From Begonia masoniana (lineage: Eukaryota > Streptophyta > Magnoliopsida > Cucurbitales > Begoniaceae): a stretch of 64,000 bases of DNA. Positions 48,401 through 59,281 of this stretch are shown piece after piece. The position numbers and the translations under genes were made by a program. Location: contig CM039502.1 in NCBI GenBank assembly GCA_022432975.1, positions 3,772,375-3,836,374 of the forward strand. The letters run 5' to 3'. How positions within the stretch are numbered: position 1 is the stretch's first letter; each line of letters begins with the position of its first letter. The notes below the pieces were generated by a model that ran no database searches, was not told where the DNA came from, and saw nothing but the letters and a program-made list of their open reading frames with translations.

Positions 48401-51400
48401 TTGGTTGTTTTCAACCAAGTCCTTACCTAGAAAGATGCTTCTCTTCTTAGGGTTTCTCCTTTAACAAAAGGTCTATTTCTTCTCATTAAATTCACCAAAA
48501 TCCGTAAATTAATTGGCCACAATTTATTTTTTATTTTTTATTTTTTTGCAAGACAGAACAGCATAAATTAGAGCCAACAATTTTCTAGCATTCACTCTTT
48601 AAAAGAAACCAGCAAAAGATATTTAGCAATCAAGTTCACAATTTTGGTTTATAACTTCAGCACATAAACAGATTTTAAACAATTAAAATAAGTGAAATAA
48701 ATGTGTAGAAACTTAAACAGTGGATTTAAAAATTGCAAAACCAATTTCCACAGAATTTCATAAAACAGAATAGCTAAGCTTTGCGACAGTCAAAACCTAA
48801 TTTGATAGTTGCTGCTAAACAGATTAAGGTAGATAGGTTAACGATTTAAGCAAGCAATTAAGCATCAAAAACAGAAATTGAAAACATAATGATGCAAACA
48901 AAATAGCAACACAAAACGTATTATAACCAAGTCAAATAACAAGCAAAATTAGGCTGTCAACATTTTATATCTTCTCAGCCAATCACCCAAAACAAGAAAT
49001 CAGAAACAAGTTTAAATTATTGGCCAACATTCATCAAAACAGAAACAGCATGATTTTGCCAACAATTTTAACATGCAACCATTTAAACCAGCAAATTAAT
49101 CTTCAGCAAGTTCACAATTTGTTTATCAATTTCAGCACCTAAACGGAATTTTAATCATGTGCAGAAAAAAAAAAACAAGTAGAATTCAGGATTTGCAAAA
49201 TAATTTTCAGCAACTAAAACTTGTAAATTGGCTTGAAATAGTTGAGCAAAAATTTCAAACCAGCAGTGCTCAATTTCAGCAGAATTTAATCGACACAGAG
49301 AGACAAGTTTTGGAATTCTTTACTGGCAAAACAGAACATTGCACACAAATATGAATTTGCAGAATTGAAACATGCAAATTTTGAAAAAAAAAAAGAAAAA
49401 TAAATAAATAAATTGTGGCCGATTAATTTACAGATTTTGGTGAATTTAATGAGAAGTAGACCCTTTGTTAAAGGAGAAACCTTAAGAAGAGTAGCATCTT
49501 TCTAGGTAAGGACTTGGTTGAAAACAACCAAGTGGAGTTGCCCCTCCATTTCCTCAAGCTCAAGGTTGCTTGAAGGATCTTATTTCTACTTTTCTCTCAA
49601 CTCTTGAAGAGTTGGTGGCAAGAGAAAGTGGTCATAAACCGGTTTCCCCTTGCTGTGAATCTTCCTTGGAAGATTGTTTGCCAAAAGCCCGAAACTTTGC
49701 TCATTGGACAGCATTCGGATTTGTCATCATATCTACACTTCCACACACTATTTTGCCACGAAATTTTGAGGCATCTTTCTTCACTCATATATTAAGTTGC
49801 CCTTAAAATTTCGTTTGATTTGGACTTCATTTGTTCATCCATTTAATCGCTTTTACTATTTTGTTGGCTAATCCAAAATTCGAGTGAACCAACACTCTTC
49901 GTGGGTAGAATGCAGGCCTTGCTTGACTCGGCGGGCATCATTTGGTATCAGAGACGTGGTGGCTTCCTCTGAGTGTTAGCTATCAGCTTGGTTTACATTT
50001 TCCTACCCATTTCATTAGCTGCATCTGTTTTCATTTATGGTTTACTGGTTTCTGCAAAAACAAGAAGACTTGTTCTGGTTTTCTATTTTACTGCTTCTAA
50101 ACCCAATTGTCTTGCTGAGTTATCTGCTTGTTATTGAGTGTTTATTTTTTCGACACATTAATGAACTTATTAAGGCTTGAGCACAAAATTTTATCTTCAT
50201 AAATCGTGCCTTAACTAGCTGGATTTGAAGTTTAAAATCAGGCTCCTCTGTTTTATATAACCCGAAAAACTGCTGCATATTTGTTCTGGTTTTTGCTCTT
50301 AAATGATGCTGTTTTTTGATTTTTGTTGCATCACAATCTCTCTAGCACGTTTATTAACATGTTAAGATTTGAACCTAACAGTTTAAACATCCTAAATCGA
50401 GCATTTAACTTGCTGTTCTTGCTGATTAAAATCGTTCAACATTCTGGTTTTTAAAACAGGACCGAGCAGAATTTTTTTTAAGAAACCAGAATCTCCTGCA
50501 TCTAAATTTGTTCTGTTTGATTCGTTTTTCTTGCATCACATATGAGAATCATTTTCTAACATCTAAATGATCAAACCACTTGAGAAAATGAAGATTAATG
50601 GAATGATAATTGGGTTTTTCAAATCGGTTTTCTGGTTTTCCCTGTTGCTGTTTTCTGCTGCTATTTTCTTGCAAAACCGAAAACCATTTGCTGCTTGTTG
50701 TTTTATTTGCTAAGGATCTTTTAGCTGTGTCTTTTTAGTTGTGTTCTAAGTGTTTTACAGCATCTTAATGTGCCATTTAAAAGCTTGAAACTATCATTGA
50801 ATGCTGATTTATTGTGCTGTTTTCGTTTCAATTTTTCTGGTTTTTCTTTTCAAAACTGTTGTAGTTTAATTTCTGTTTTCCTTGCTGTTTGTAGGGGTGG
50901 GCAAAGGTTCGGTTCGGTTCGGTTCGGTTTTGGACCGAACTGAACCGAACTTTCGGGTTTCGGTTTTGGATTCTGAACCCGAACCCGAAACCGAAACCGA
51001 ACAACTTGTGCTCGACCCGAACCGAAATTTTCGGTTCGGTTCGGTTTGGGTCAAGTCGGTTCCTGCTCCAGCAACTCTTTCAACGATTCAATATCGACAC
51101 TCCCCTTCAATCCCAAATTCTCTAGCTGTAAACCCCATACCTTCCCTTTCTGGCAAATAACCCCAATCCAGTTAGACTCGTTGTTAGAACAAGGAGAGGA
51201 AGAAGAATTCCAAGTAGCAAACGCGCCATCGCTTTCGATAGAATCCTTGATTTGAGGAGAGCCTCAGCTGAAGAAGCCGTGAAAGAGACATCTGTGCAAT
51301 AAAGGAAGAAGAAGAAGAAGAAGAGGATAAAGAGGCGCAGAGAGGAAGACTCAGGCGCCATTAATGGAGATTTTAGGGTTCGTACATGCAGGGTTCTGGG

Positions 51401-52663
51401 GCGGAGGCAGCAGAAGGCGGTTCCGATCGAGAGAGTAGGATTGAAAAGGAAGAGAGAGAGAAGGTTTTTAGGCAGAAAAAATGGCAGAAAATCAATGGCA
51501 TTGAAGAGAAGAGAGTGCTAAGAATAGAGGAGAGTGGGAAAAGGGGTTGAAAGGAAGAAGCCATGGAAGCCAAGGATATGCAGTGGAGTTGATCAACCCT
51601 TCAGCTTTCGATTTTTCGGTTCGGTTCGGGTTTGACTTCCACCCGAACCGAACCCGAAAGCTTATTAGTGAACCCGACCCGAACACCAAAAAAAGTCTTG
51701 CACCCGAACCGAACCCTCGGGTCGGTTCGGTTTCTCGGGTCGGTTTCGGGTCTGCCCACCCCTAGCTGTTTGTGTGTTTTATTTCCGATTTCTTTTAAGT
51801 CTAAATCATCTCCGGCATGTTTTTTGAGTTGTTAACCATCTAAGCATGAAGGCATAACATTCAAACACCACCACTCTTTGTGGGTTGAATGCAGCCCTTG
51901 CTTTAGCTTGGAGCTCATCAATAAGTATTATAATAATTGAATCAAAAGCATTTTAGATAACGAATGTAACAAAATAGGATTAGAATTCTTTAAGCAGTTT
52001 AAAAATCAAACTTTATTATTATATTCGTAGCTAGTGATTAAATTGAAACAACTATTGAGATATTCACCGAGATTAAAAAAAAAATATTATGGTATCCACC
52101 AAACTTAATGTATGAAACAAAAAACAATAATTCATATTTGACCAAAGAGAAGTTCTCTTGCAACAACTAAACTCGAGAATGAGTTTTCTTCAGAAACAAG
52201 AGATTGATGCAGTACATGGCTTAAGCCAATGACACGAGATTTCATTTAAAATTTTCACTTTAATTATTTCTTCAAAATGAACTATTTTAATTTTTTTAAT
52301 TTATCTCCTCATAGATTTTGGATTGTTGGCAAACTTGGAATTTCTAATCCTTATAAGTTTTGGAATCCTGACCATAATCTCGATCCTATGTAAAAGGGTG
52401 CAATAATATTTGACAAGTTTATTATAAAATCTCCTTATTTATGACAACTTGTTCTCTAATATTTTTTTAAAGTTTTCATTTTATTTCGAAACAATATAAT
52501 AGACTTTATTATTATCCTTGGAGACCGAAATGTAATGGGAAAAGGTCACTGATAGAAAAAAAGCTAAGAGTTGGTTAGTGAGAAGTATTGGATGGTACTT
52601 TGTTATGGTTGAGTTGATCTATGTGGCAGGAAATGTATCAGGGAGAAAAATAAAAGGGGGTGT

Positions 52664-52695
<32 letters not shown>

Positions 52696-55452
52696 GGGGT
52701 TTGGGGGATAACCGAGCCTCTCACTGTGCTCGGGTGATCCAATATTGGTGTTCCGTTAATGAAATTCAGCTTATTCCTCTCATCCTTTATTCTTTTGTGA
52801 TTTTGCTCTTAGCACAATATTCTGTTCTACCATTACTAAAACTACAAACAGCCAACAATCAACATTTCTAAATCAGAAACGCTTAAACTCACCAAAGATT
52901 TCAGAATCTTAAAATTTTAAACATCATTTTCAGGATAATATAATAACTTTGATTGTAAATGAAGGAAAAAATAACTTTTGAAACCAATGTTGCCAATGAA
53001 GTTCACAACAAGATTTTTTATAAAGCAAGATTAAAAAACCATTTCTTTCACCCACTAAAATATTGAACCTCAGAACTCATTAGTCATTAATGTCTTGTTC
53101 AGTCATTTATGTTGAGTATGACGAGGTAAAATTGAAAATTTATGATAAGTACCTCAGCATAAACCTCAACAATGGTAGTTTTATCCTGAAAGGATTGCAT
53201 TGCTGATCTTTCAAGATTGCTTGCCTCATCCCTGGCCAATTTCTTCTCCTCTAAAGTCCTCTATAAGAAAGAAAGCATAACAGTTATTTCATAAAGAATA
53301 AAAATATGTAAATTGAAAGGAAGAAGACGTATATATAAATTAAAAACAAAAATCAAATAGAAGGCAATCTCTTTAACGAGGAAAGGTTACTAAGAAGGAG
53401 AGTAAGAAATTCTCCCAAGAAAAAGAGAAAAGAAAACTGTATTTTGCCATATTCTACCAATTACTCTTATAAAAAAATATCCTTTCAATTAGAAAGTGTC
53501 AAACACAACTCGCATTTTCTGATATGTTTCGAGATAATTACCTATGAAAATATAAACTTTTATGTTGCTTACTTTACAAAACACTGGCATATTTCATTGT
53601 ATTAAATTTTACACAACACAACAAAAAAATTAAGATTTGTCAAAGGTGAGAGGTTGAACATGTACTTGCTGCTGTTTTAAAATAGTGAGGATTAGACATT
53701 TCCCCTGCACGTGTTTACTAGCTAAAATGGAATGGAAAAGCACCAAGTTACCTGCAATTTATCTGGGGACTGAACAATCTTCGAACGTAAATTTGCATTC
53801 TCTTGAACACTTTGTACTAGGAGAAACTCAGCGTTGGAAACCTGAGGTTTCGAGCTGATTAGCAAAAACTATTGATACATATCTCCTACTTTAAAAATAA
53901 AACAATGAACAAAATTTAATAAAAATAAATATAACAACTTAACTTTATGTTTCAATCCTCACAAATCACTGCTTATAACATATTTTGTTGCAATCATTTT
54001 AAAAAAACAGAACCAAAGTCAATTGTGCATGTATTTATCCACGACCCATCATGAAAACAACATCAAGAGAGAACCAGGACATAATAATGAAAATGCTGAA
54101 GACAAGGAAAAAAAACATATGTGAGAACAACCAAAAGTAATGGTCAAAGTAAACCAACCTTCTCATCCATTTCTATAGCCTTCTCCTTTAATTTTCGAAT
54201 AGAAGCTCGCAAGGAAACCTGGTGGTTGTTGAGGCCAGCAATGTTCTGACGTAATTCTTTCACTTTTGCATCAACCTCTTCAACAAGAGGTAAATCCCTT
54301 TCTCTTGCTTGATTGTAGTTTTCAATCTCAGCATTCAACTATAATTGAGAAACTTAGGTCAAGTCGTGGCTCGTTAAAAGCTATAACTTTCTTTACTCTG
54401 TTCACTGTAATTTATTTGTTCATTTTTTGCCACTAACAGATATACCTGGTAAATCTTTGCCTCGCACTCTCTTTGTTGGTTGGCAAAAGAATTTATTTCA
54501 TCCATAGCTGATGCATGGAGATTGATTTTGGTATCTCTTGAAAAAGATAAACAATAAATATAATCTACAGTGGAACAGATTATCAACATTCAAATAGAAT
54601 GAAAAATATTCTAAAATCTAAAACTTTTTGAAGAAAATATCAAAGTTGACTAGGCATCAAATTCACCAGAAAGACCAACAAAATATTAACAGTGAAAAGG
54701 GGAAAAAAAATCCAAAAACATTCAGCCAACGATAAATTTTTGAACATATATTGAGATATTGTTAAATTCAAACATTTTGATTGAATGGAAGCACTGTGAA
54801 TATGGTTTAGTGTTTTTTTAGTACAACCAAATTTTAATGATCGATTACTTTGTAAGAAAATGAAACAACGCTCCAACCAAGATAACTATTTGGATCCATA
54901 CTTAATACTCTATTCTCCAAATAAAGCGTAGTTAAGTACCTCAAAACCATATTTAGTCTATGGAAGAGAAAATCTCACTTGTATAAATAGAAATTGAGAA
55001 TCGCACTAAGGAAGACTTCTGTCCGGTCCGAATCTGGCCTTATCAAATCTTTCAGAGTGAACTTCTTTGGGCATCCCAAAGATTCAACAAGTTGTTTTAC
55101 CTTTTTGCTTAGTTTCACAGTCCTAATGGAGTCCATAAGAAAATCTGGATTCTCCAGCTGCTCCAAAGCAGCAAATTCAACCTGTCCCTGATCTTCCCTG
55201 CACCGATTCCACATCCCAAAGGAAACTACTTCAGAAAATCCATGAAAATTATAACAAAATCAAGAGCAAAATTTCTGTGAGGTAATACTCGTGCAGTATT
55301 TCGAGGCGGATTAAGAGACGGGTGTAAAGATCGGAGAGGAAATCTGTATTGGGATTAAGGAAATCGCGCTCAGATACGGCGGCGATCTGGGATTCGACGA
55401 GCACAGTGACAATGTCTGAGCGGGAAAGCCTCGGATACTCGAACTTCGACAT
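42421..55452 (-). CDS. NUF2: Kinetochore protein NUF2 (NDC80 complex); last exon not located
   Basis: Ten exons found: 55452-55289, 55197-54979, 54536-54446, 54338-54159, 53841-53752, 53260-53153, 43875-43822, 42941-42827, 42741-42584 and 42516-42421. All are GT-AG and in phase, giving 425 codons without a stop. NUF2 pairs with NDC80 to attach spindle microtubules to kinetochores. The first about 135 residues are the calponin-homology-like head: MSKFEYPRLSRSDIV, LYTRLLIRLEILHEE, DLIRPDSDRTEVFLSA. The rest is heptad-rich coiled coil (e.g. LNAEIENYNQARERDLP, EKERDLKSEEATKELDN). Arabidopsis NUF2 has about 440 aa, so only a short C-terminal exon (about 15-20 aa) is missing. Intron 6 (43876-53152, 9.3 kb) is filled with nested TEs and intron 7 with a 142-bp tandem repeat. 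The ATG at 55452 is chosen by homology. Confidence 0.9.
43202..43815. repeat. ~142-bp tandem repeat in NUF2 intron 7
   Basis: Units starting CATTGAATTCATTTTTCATA occur at 43202, 43345, 43429, 43571 and 43713, giving spacings of 143, 84, 142 and 142. The third interval reflects a unit lacking the GGAGCTCCGGAAGATGAACA part. Identity between units is very high. The array ends just before exon 7. Confidence 0.93.
47327..47785 (-). pseudogene. Gag-like frame of the Ty3-type remnant
   Basis: A 152-codon open frame without a proper ATG near its start. TRGDQMENEMAGIRAEFSS and a heptad-like region resemble the N terminus of plant Ty3 Gag, directly after the primer-binding site. The downstream continuation is broken by stops. 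It belongs to the element 46033-51944 and is not a host gene. Confidence 0.65.
50892..51764. mobile_element. hAT-type element (873 bp) carrying a captured gene fragment
   Basis: Terminal inverted repeats TAGGGGTGGGCA and TGCCCACCCCTA are perfect. The 8-bp TSD GCTGTTTG (50884-50891 and 51765-51772) is perfect, as for hAT elements. Subterminal GGTTCGGTTCGG and CCGAACCGAA stretches occupy about 130-170 bp at each side. There is no transposase. The centre (about 51060-51590) is unrelated to the ends and comes from a host receptor-kinase gene (next entry). It sits in the internal region of the element 47983-51920. Confidence 0.92.
51061..51361 (-). pseudogene. Captured 5' end of an LRR receptor-like kinase gene (PRK-like)
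   Basis: Minus strand from ATG 51361: MAPESSSLRL, then a hydrophobic signal peptide (LFILFFFFFFLYCTDVSFTA), then SSAEALLK. A one-base loss shifts the frame there. In the next frame it continues IKDSIESDGAFATWN, SNNESNWIGVICQKGKVWGL, QLENLGLKGSVDIESLKEL. That is the LRRNT_2 cap and first LRR of pollen-receptor-kinase-type LRR-RLKs (family pattern: ALxxW...C...NWIGVxCxxGxVxGLxLENLGLxG). The captured part ends inside the element near 51061. The sequence 51365-51590 may be the captured 5' leader. No kinase domain is present, so it cannot make a receptor. Confidence 0.85.
52664..52694. repeat. Uninterrupted run of about 31 G
   Basis: A homopolymer of G within NUF2 intron 6, flanked by further G-rich sequence (52656-52707). 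It could be a real G tract or a sequencing/assembly artefact. Confidence 0.9.
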
Positions 55453-55472
55453 CACCAATCGATACTTGTTTC

Positions 55473-57057
55473 TAAGTGAAAGATCGACTCCCCTTTTCAG
55501 GTTTAAGTCAAGTTGATTCCCAGTTGCCGACTAAGAAATATTTGCGAAGTGAGCCTGAGAAGGGGCAGGAGGCAGAGGAGGAAAAAATGAATTGAGCCTA
55601 GGGTTTTACTGTGAAGTGATTTAGTTCTAGGGTTCTTTCGATAGTGAATATTGATTTTTGACACACGAGCTTTAATTTAGTAATCTAACCTTCTTTTCCG
55701 CCAGATTGACTGAACTACCCTTAGCCTCTCCAAATTTTCTTTTCACATTTAATTAATTATTTATTTCCAAATTTAAATATTTTGAAATCGAAGATATTGA
55801 GTAGTTAAGTGTCCAATAACATATTATGACTTAAATCATTGATAATTATTATTTTCAAAAGGAATAAAAGAAAGTCACAAGGAGAAAGGAAAAATTTAAA
55901 CGGCGTATTGCTCATCGCATAGAAAAATTTCATAATTTTTCTTGCAATTCTATATTTGCATGTATCTCAATCTTCTAATTCTACACTTCAATCTTATTTC
56001 ATGACGCAAAGTTCTTCAATTGCTACAATCAAAGTCTTATTTTTTACTTTATAATTTTCTCAACCGGTTCGAAATGTGAACTCTCAGTGAAATCTAAATG
56101 TTGTTAATTAAAATGATAGTAGTTTATATCAAAATAATTATTTGAAATTTAAAAGTATAAAAAGTATAATTTTAAAAAGAAAAATAAAAAAATAATAATT
56201 ATCAATGATTTTAAAAGGTGACTTACAATAATCATCGACATTAAGTATGATTTTCTTAAAAATATAATCATAATAAAGGCTTTTATTCAAATTTGATTCT
56301 ACAAAACAATGTTGTAACATTTAACTATAAAAACAATCATTTTTTTATTTTTATCACCAAATTTTAGCAATAATTATCTTAATTAATCTGATGTAATAAC
56401 TTTTTTTCACAAGTTATCACATGACTTGTAATTAATTTGTAAGACTTCCACTATAATAATAAATATTAAAAAAAAATAGTTGGACTTCGATACGTTTTGG
56501 ACAGATTGTCTCTCGTTATGTCTTGAGTCTCCTTTGGGCCGTGACAGTAAGTCACCTTTTAAAATCAGCTCTTTAATTATTTGTTTGTATTTTCTTTCAA
56601 AATTTTATCATTTTTGTATTATTTTTTTTATTGTTCTACCATTCCTTCATTATTTCATCATATTTTGGTCGTTGGCGGCTTGAATCATCATATTCAAGCT
56701 GCATCCTTTCGACTTACAGTTTTCGATCATCCCACAAGTCGCTCGCTTACTTCTAGAGATCATCCACTCCATGCCATTTATCCTATTGAAATCCACTTCC
56801 AAGAGTCTGTCAAGACATTTTTCTATTTGTCCTTTTACACGTCCGCTTTCGGTCTTGAAGCCCACTCCTGATAGCCTTTTGCAACCCAATCGTCCACACC
56901 CTTTGTTTGAGGTCGTCCACACCTTTTGTTGACTAATAGATCATCAATATGCACAAAAAATACAACAAAATCAAAGAGAAAATGAGAGATAAAAATTAGT
57001 TGCAATCATCGGTCTTGGTGATTTGTATTGCGTTGTTGTGATCTCCGCGAATATTTT
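55473..57057. repeat. Copy B of the duplicated segment (NUF2 upstream region)
   Basis: Begins 21 bp upstream of the NUF2 ATG and ends at GAATATTTTC near 57057. Corresponding sequence: 36805-41222 without the Mutator-like insertion. It includes the CCATTCCTTCATTATTTCAT and CATCCTTTCGACTTACAGTT blocks present in both copies. The segment contains the NUF2 promoter side. Confidence 0.75.
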
Positions 57058-57283
57058 CAGCGATTGAGTGGAAACTATATGTTTTCTTAGTGTAAACTTT
57101 ATGAATTTGTTCATATATTTTAGTATTTAATTTATTTTATATTAACGACTCAAATTAAAAAATTTCACAATTTGGAGGGTAGAGTAGGCTTATTTGGCCA
57201 TTTGGGTCATATCGGATCAATTGTTGCTCTCGTTGTTGTTTGCCCGTTGATCCTTTGACGCTCGAGCCCATCACCACACTAGC

Positions 57284-57318
57284 CCTCTCTCTCTCGCTCT
57301 CTCTCTCTCTCTCCTCTC
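57284..57318. repeat. CT microsatellite in the DELLA 5' leader
   Basis: CT dinucleotides broken once by a CG. CT-rich leaders are common near plant transcription starts, so this probably marks the leader of the downstream DELLA gene. Confidence 0.85.
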
Positions 57319-57321
57319 TGC

Positions 57322-57360
57322 ATGATGTTGTTAATGGATTTCTGCAATTTTTTATTTTGA
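57322..57360 (+). promoter_or_regulatory. Upstream ORF (12 codons) in the DELLA leader
   Basis: ATGATGTTGTTAATGG starts a 12-codon frame (MMLLMDFCNFLF) that ends in TGA at 57358-57360, 167 bp before the DELLA ATG. If the leader is transcribed unspliced, this could lower translation of the main frame. A CAG acceptor-like site follows at about 57366, so it may instead lie in a leader intron. Confidence 0.4.
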
Positions 57361-57526
57361 TTTTCAGCTACGCAGAAAAAAAAGCAACGGAAAAGGATCC
57401 TTTCCCCGATGCTCAGATTCTCCAGCCAGTCTTCAACCCGTTCTCTCGTTACTCTGATTTAATTACCAGAGAAATTACCCTGGGATCTTCCTACCCAAAA
57501 GTAGAGAACTTGAGAAAAGTATATAT

Positions 57527-59281
57527 ATGAAGAGGGAACACTTCCAGTTAAATCCTCAACCTGGCCCATCTTCGATGACCGGAAAATCCAAGCTTTGGGA
57601 AGATGGGTCACAACGAGACGGCGGTGTGGATGAGCTTCTGGCTGTTTTGGGGTACGAAGTTAGGTCGTCGGACATGGTCGACGTTGCCCAGAAGCTTGAA
57701 AAGCTTGAAGAGTTTATGGGTAATGTTCAAGAAGATGGACTCTCTTATCTTGCATCCGAAACTGTCCATTATAATCCTTCCGATCTATCCACCTGGCTCG
57801 AAAGCATGATTTACGAGCTTAACCCATCTCCAACCTTCGATTCCATCGTCGGGCCACCGGCTAAGACACCGCTGGACGGTTCGTTTCTACCTCCTGCTGG
57901 TTCCTGCACCGTAACCTCCATTGATTTCGCAGAACAAAGAAACCAGAGGTTGTTCGAAGGGTCTTCTAATTCAGATTATGATCTGAAAGCTATACCTGGT
58001 AAGGCTATTTGTAACCGAAATACCCAATTTCAAGAAACGTGGTCTAGAGAGAAGAAACGACTAAAACCCTCATCTGAGCTGGAATCGGAATCGGAATCGG
58101 AACAATTTTCAGAGTCATTAACTGGGCCTGTAGTCCTAGTTGACTCGCAGGAAAACGGAATTCAACTTGTTCACACTCTAATGGCCTGCGCCGAAGCCGT
58201 TCACCAAAACAGCCTAAATCTAGCCGAGGCTCTCCTCAAACGGGTCGGCTATCTCGCAGTCTCTCAAACCGGAGCTATGCGGAAAGTCGCCACCTATTTT
58301 GCCGAAGCTCTAGCTCGCAGGATTTACAGGCTCTACCCTCGGAACGCTCTTGGCCATTCTTTCTCCGATTCGCTTCAATCTCATTTCTACGAGAGTTGTC
58401 CTTACCTTAAATTTGCTCATTTCACTGCAAATCAAGCGATTCTCGAAGCTTTTGAAGGTAAAAAACGAGTTCACGTCGTTGATTTTTCTATGAATCAAGG
58501 TATGCAGTGGCCGGCGCTTCTTCAAGTTCTGGCTCTGCGACCGGGTGGTCCACCGGCTTTCCGGCTAACCGGAATCGGGCCTCCGGCACGGGATAACTCC
58601 GATTATCTCCGAGAAGTCGGCTGGAAGCTTGCCCAATTAGCTGAAATGATTCATGTTAAGTTTGAATACCGTGGGTTTGTCGCCAATACCATGGCGGATC
58701 TTGATTTGTCGATGCTCGAACTCAGGCCGAGTGAGGACGAATCAGTGGCGGTCAACTCGGTTTTTGAGTTTCATAAGCTCTTTGCTCGACCGGGAGCGAT
58801 CGGAAAGGTGTTGTCAGTTGTGAAGCAGATGAAGCCTTCCATCGTGACGGTGGTGGAGCAAGAAGCTAGCCATAACGGACCGAGTTTTCTCAACCGGTTC
58901 ACTGAGTCTCTCCATTACTATTCCACTCTGTTTGACTCGTTGGAAGGTTCACTCACTGCCAACAATCAGGACAAGGCCATGACAGAGATGTACTTGGGTA
59001 AGCAAATCTGCAACGTGGTGGCATGTGAAGGCGCAGACAGGGTAGAGCGGCACGAGAATCTGACTCAATGGCGGACTCGGTTCCACTCAGCTGGGTTTGA
59101 CTCGGCTCCCTTAGGGTCTAACGCGTACAAACAGGCCAGCATTTTGCTTGCTCTGTTTGGAAGTGGAGATGGGTATGGCGTAGAGGAGAGAAATGGGTGT
59201 CTGATGCTGGGCTGGCACAGTAGACCCCTCATCACCACCTCAGCATGGAGGGTGGCAGAGAGAGGAAAGTTGACTCAGTGA
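57527..59281 (+). CDS. DELLA protein (GAI/RGA-type GRAS repressor of gibberellin signalling)
   Basis: Single-exon gene, 584 aa, starting [11 protein letters not shown] as plant GAI-like proteins do. DELLA proteins are nuclear growth repressors degraded after gibberellin binds GID1. The DELLA motif (residues 35-39, [16 protein letters not shown]), the LExLE motif (about 57-62) and VHYNP (80-84) are intact, so GID1 binding and GA response are expected. A Ser/Glu-rich linker (about 183-198, with a short GAATCG repeat in the DNA) and a basic REKKRLK follow. The GRAS domain runs about 213-580: leucine heptad I ([20 protein letters not shown]), VHVVDF (315-320) as the VHIID motif, the second leucine heptad, the PFYRE region, RVER and SAW (572-574). 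Complete. The ATG overlaps the TGA of an upstream frame (ATGA). Confidence 0.98.
   Translation: MKREHFQLNPQPGPSSMTGKSKLWEDGSQRDGGVDELLAVLGYEVRSSDMVDVAQKLEKLEEFMGNVQEDGLSYLASETVHYNPSDLSTWLESMIYELNPSPTFDSIVGPPAKTPLDGSFLPPAGSCTVTSIDFAEQRNQRLFEGSSNSDYDLKAIPGKAICNRNTQFQETWSREKKRLKPSSELESESESEQFSESLTGPVVLVDSQENGIQLVHTLMACAEAVHQNSLNLAEALLKRVGYLAVSQTGAMRKVATYFAEALARRIYRLYPRNALGHSFSDSLQSHFYESCPYLKFAHFTANQAILEAFEGKKRVHVVDFSMNQGMQWPALLQVLALRPGGPPAFRLTGIGPPARDNSDYLREVGWKLAQLAEMIHVKFEYRGFVANTMADLDLSMLELRPSEDESVAVNSVFEFHKLFARPGAIGKVLSVVKQMKPSIVTVVEQEASHNGPSFLNRFTESLHYYSTLFDSLEGSLTANNQDKAMTEMYLGKQICNVVACEGADRVERHENLTQWRTRFHSAGFDSAPLGSNAYKQASILLALFGSGDGYGVEERNGCLMLGWHSRPLITTSAWRVAERGKLTQ

Larger units (their letters stand above)
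47983..51920 (+). mobile_element. LTR-like element with palindromic left repeat and truncated right repeat
   Basis: A perfect 5-bp TSD, ATAAG, lies at 47978-47982 and 51921-51925. The target sequence is the LTR of the Ty3-type remnant; the uninterrupted site can be seen in its sister LTR at about 46171-46190. The left repeat, 47983-49940, starts TGATGCCCGCCGAG and ends CTCGGCGGGCATCA. It is immediately followed by TTTGGTATCAGAG, a near-perfect tRNA-Met primer-binding site. The right end (about 51860-51920) matches the last about 60 bp of the left repeat (CACTCTTTGTGGGTTGAATG against CACTCTTCGTGGGTAGAATG). The left repeat is itself a foldback: about 530-bp arms (47984-48516 and 49403-49940). 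No coding domains. Confidence 0.75.
46033..51944 (-). mobile_element. Non-autonomous Ty3-type retrotransposon remnant (minus), split by a later insertion
   Basis: Two short LTRs of about 170-190 bp: 46202-46033, and 51944-51926 joined to 47982-47811. Both read TGAT(G/T)CAATTATTAT... on the minus strand. Next to the second LTR the minus strand gives TTTGGTATAGAGCAAGGC (47800-47810 region), a slightly mutated tRNA-Met primer-binding site. Before the other LTR lies a polypurine GACAGGGGAAG (46203-46215). A gag-like frame on the minus strand (47785-47327) begins TRGDQMENEMAGIRAEF. Further gag-like pieces with stops extend to about 46800. No pol domains and no TSD are seen. Confidence 0.72.
44815..52500 (+). 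mobile_element. Outermost, decayed LTR element in NUF2 intron 6 (probable)
   Basis: Similar ~180-bp sequences occur at about 44815-45000 and 52235-52440, both containing TCCTTATAAGTTTTG(A/G)AATCCT and a TATA-like CTATTTAAAA/CTATGTAAAA. They behave as direct LTR-like repeats. Just after the left copy, 45075-45092 reads TAGTGTTAGAGCAAAG, a decayed form of the tRNA-Met primer-binding motif (TGGTATCAGAGC). An open frame with AACTCAAGATGG at its start (45110-45348) could be a gag relic. Ends and TSD could not be fixed. It would contain the three elements listed next. Confidence 0.5.

Noticed and set aside
47983..49940. Simple foldback DNA transposon with its own TSD
   Set aside because: The bases flanking this interval do not match each other (ATAAG left, TTTGG right). 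The matching TSD is at 51921, and a primer-binding site follows 49940.
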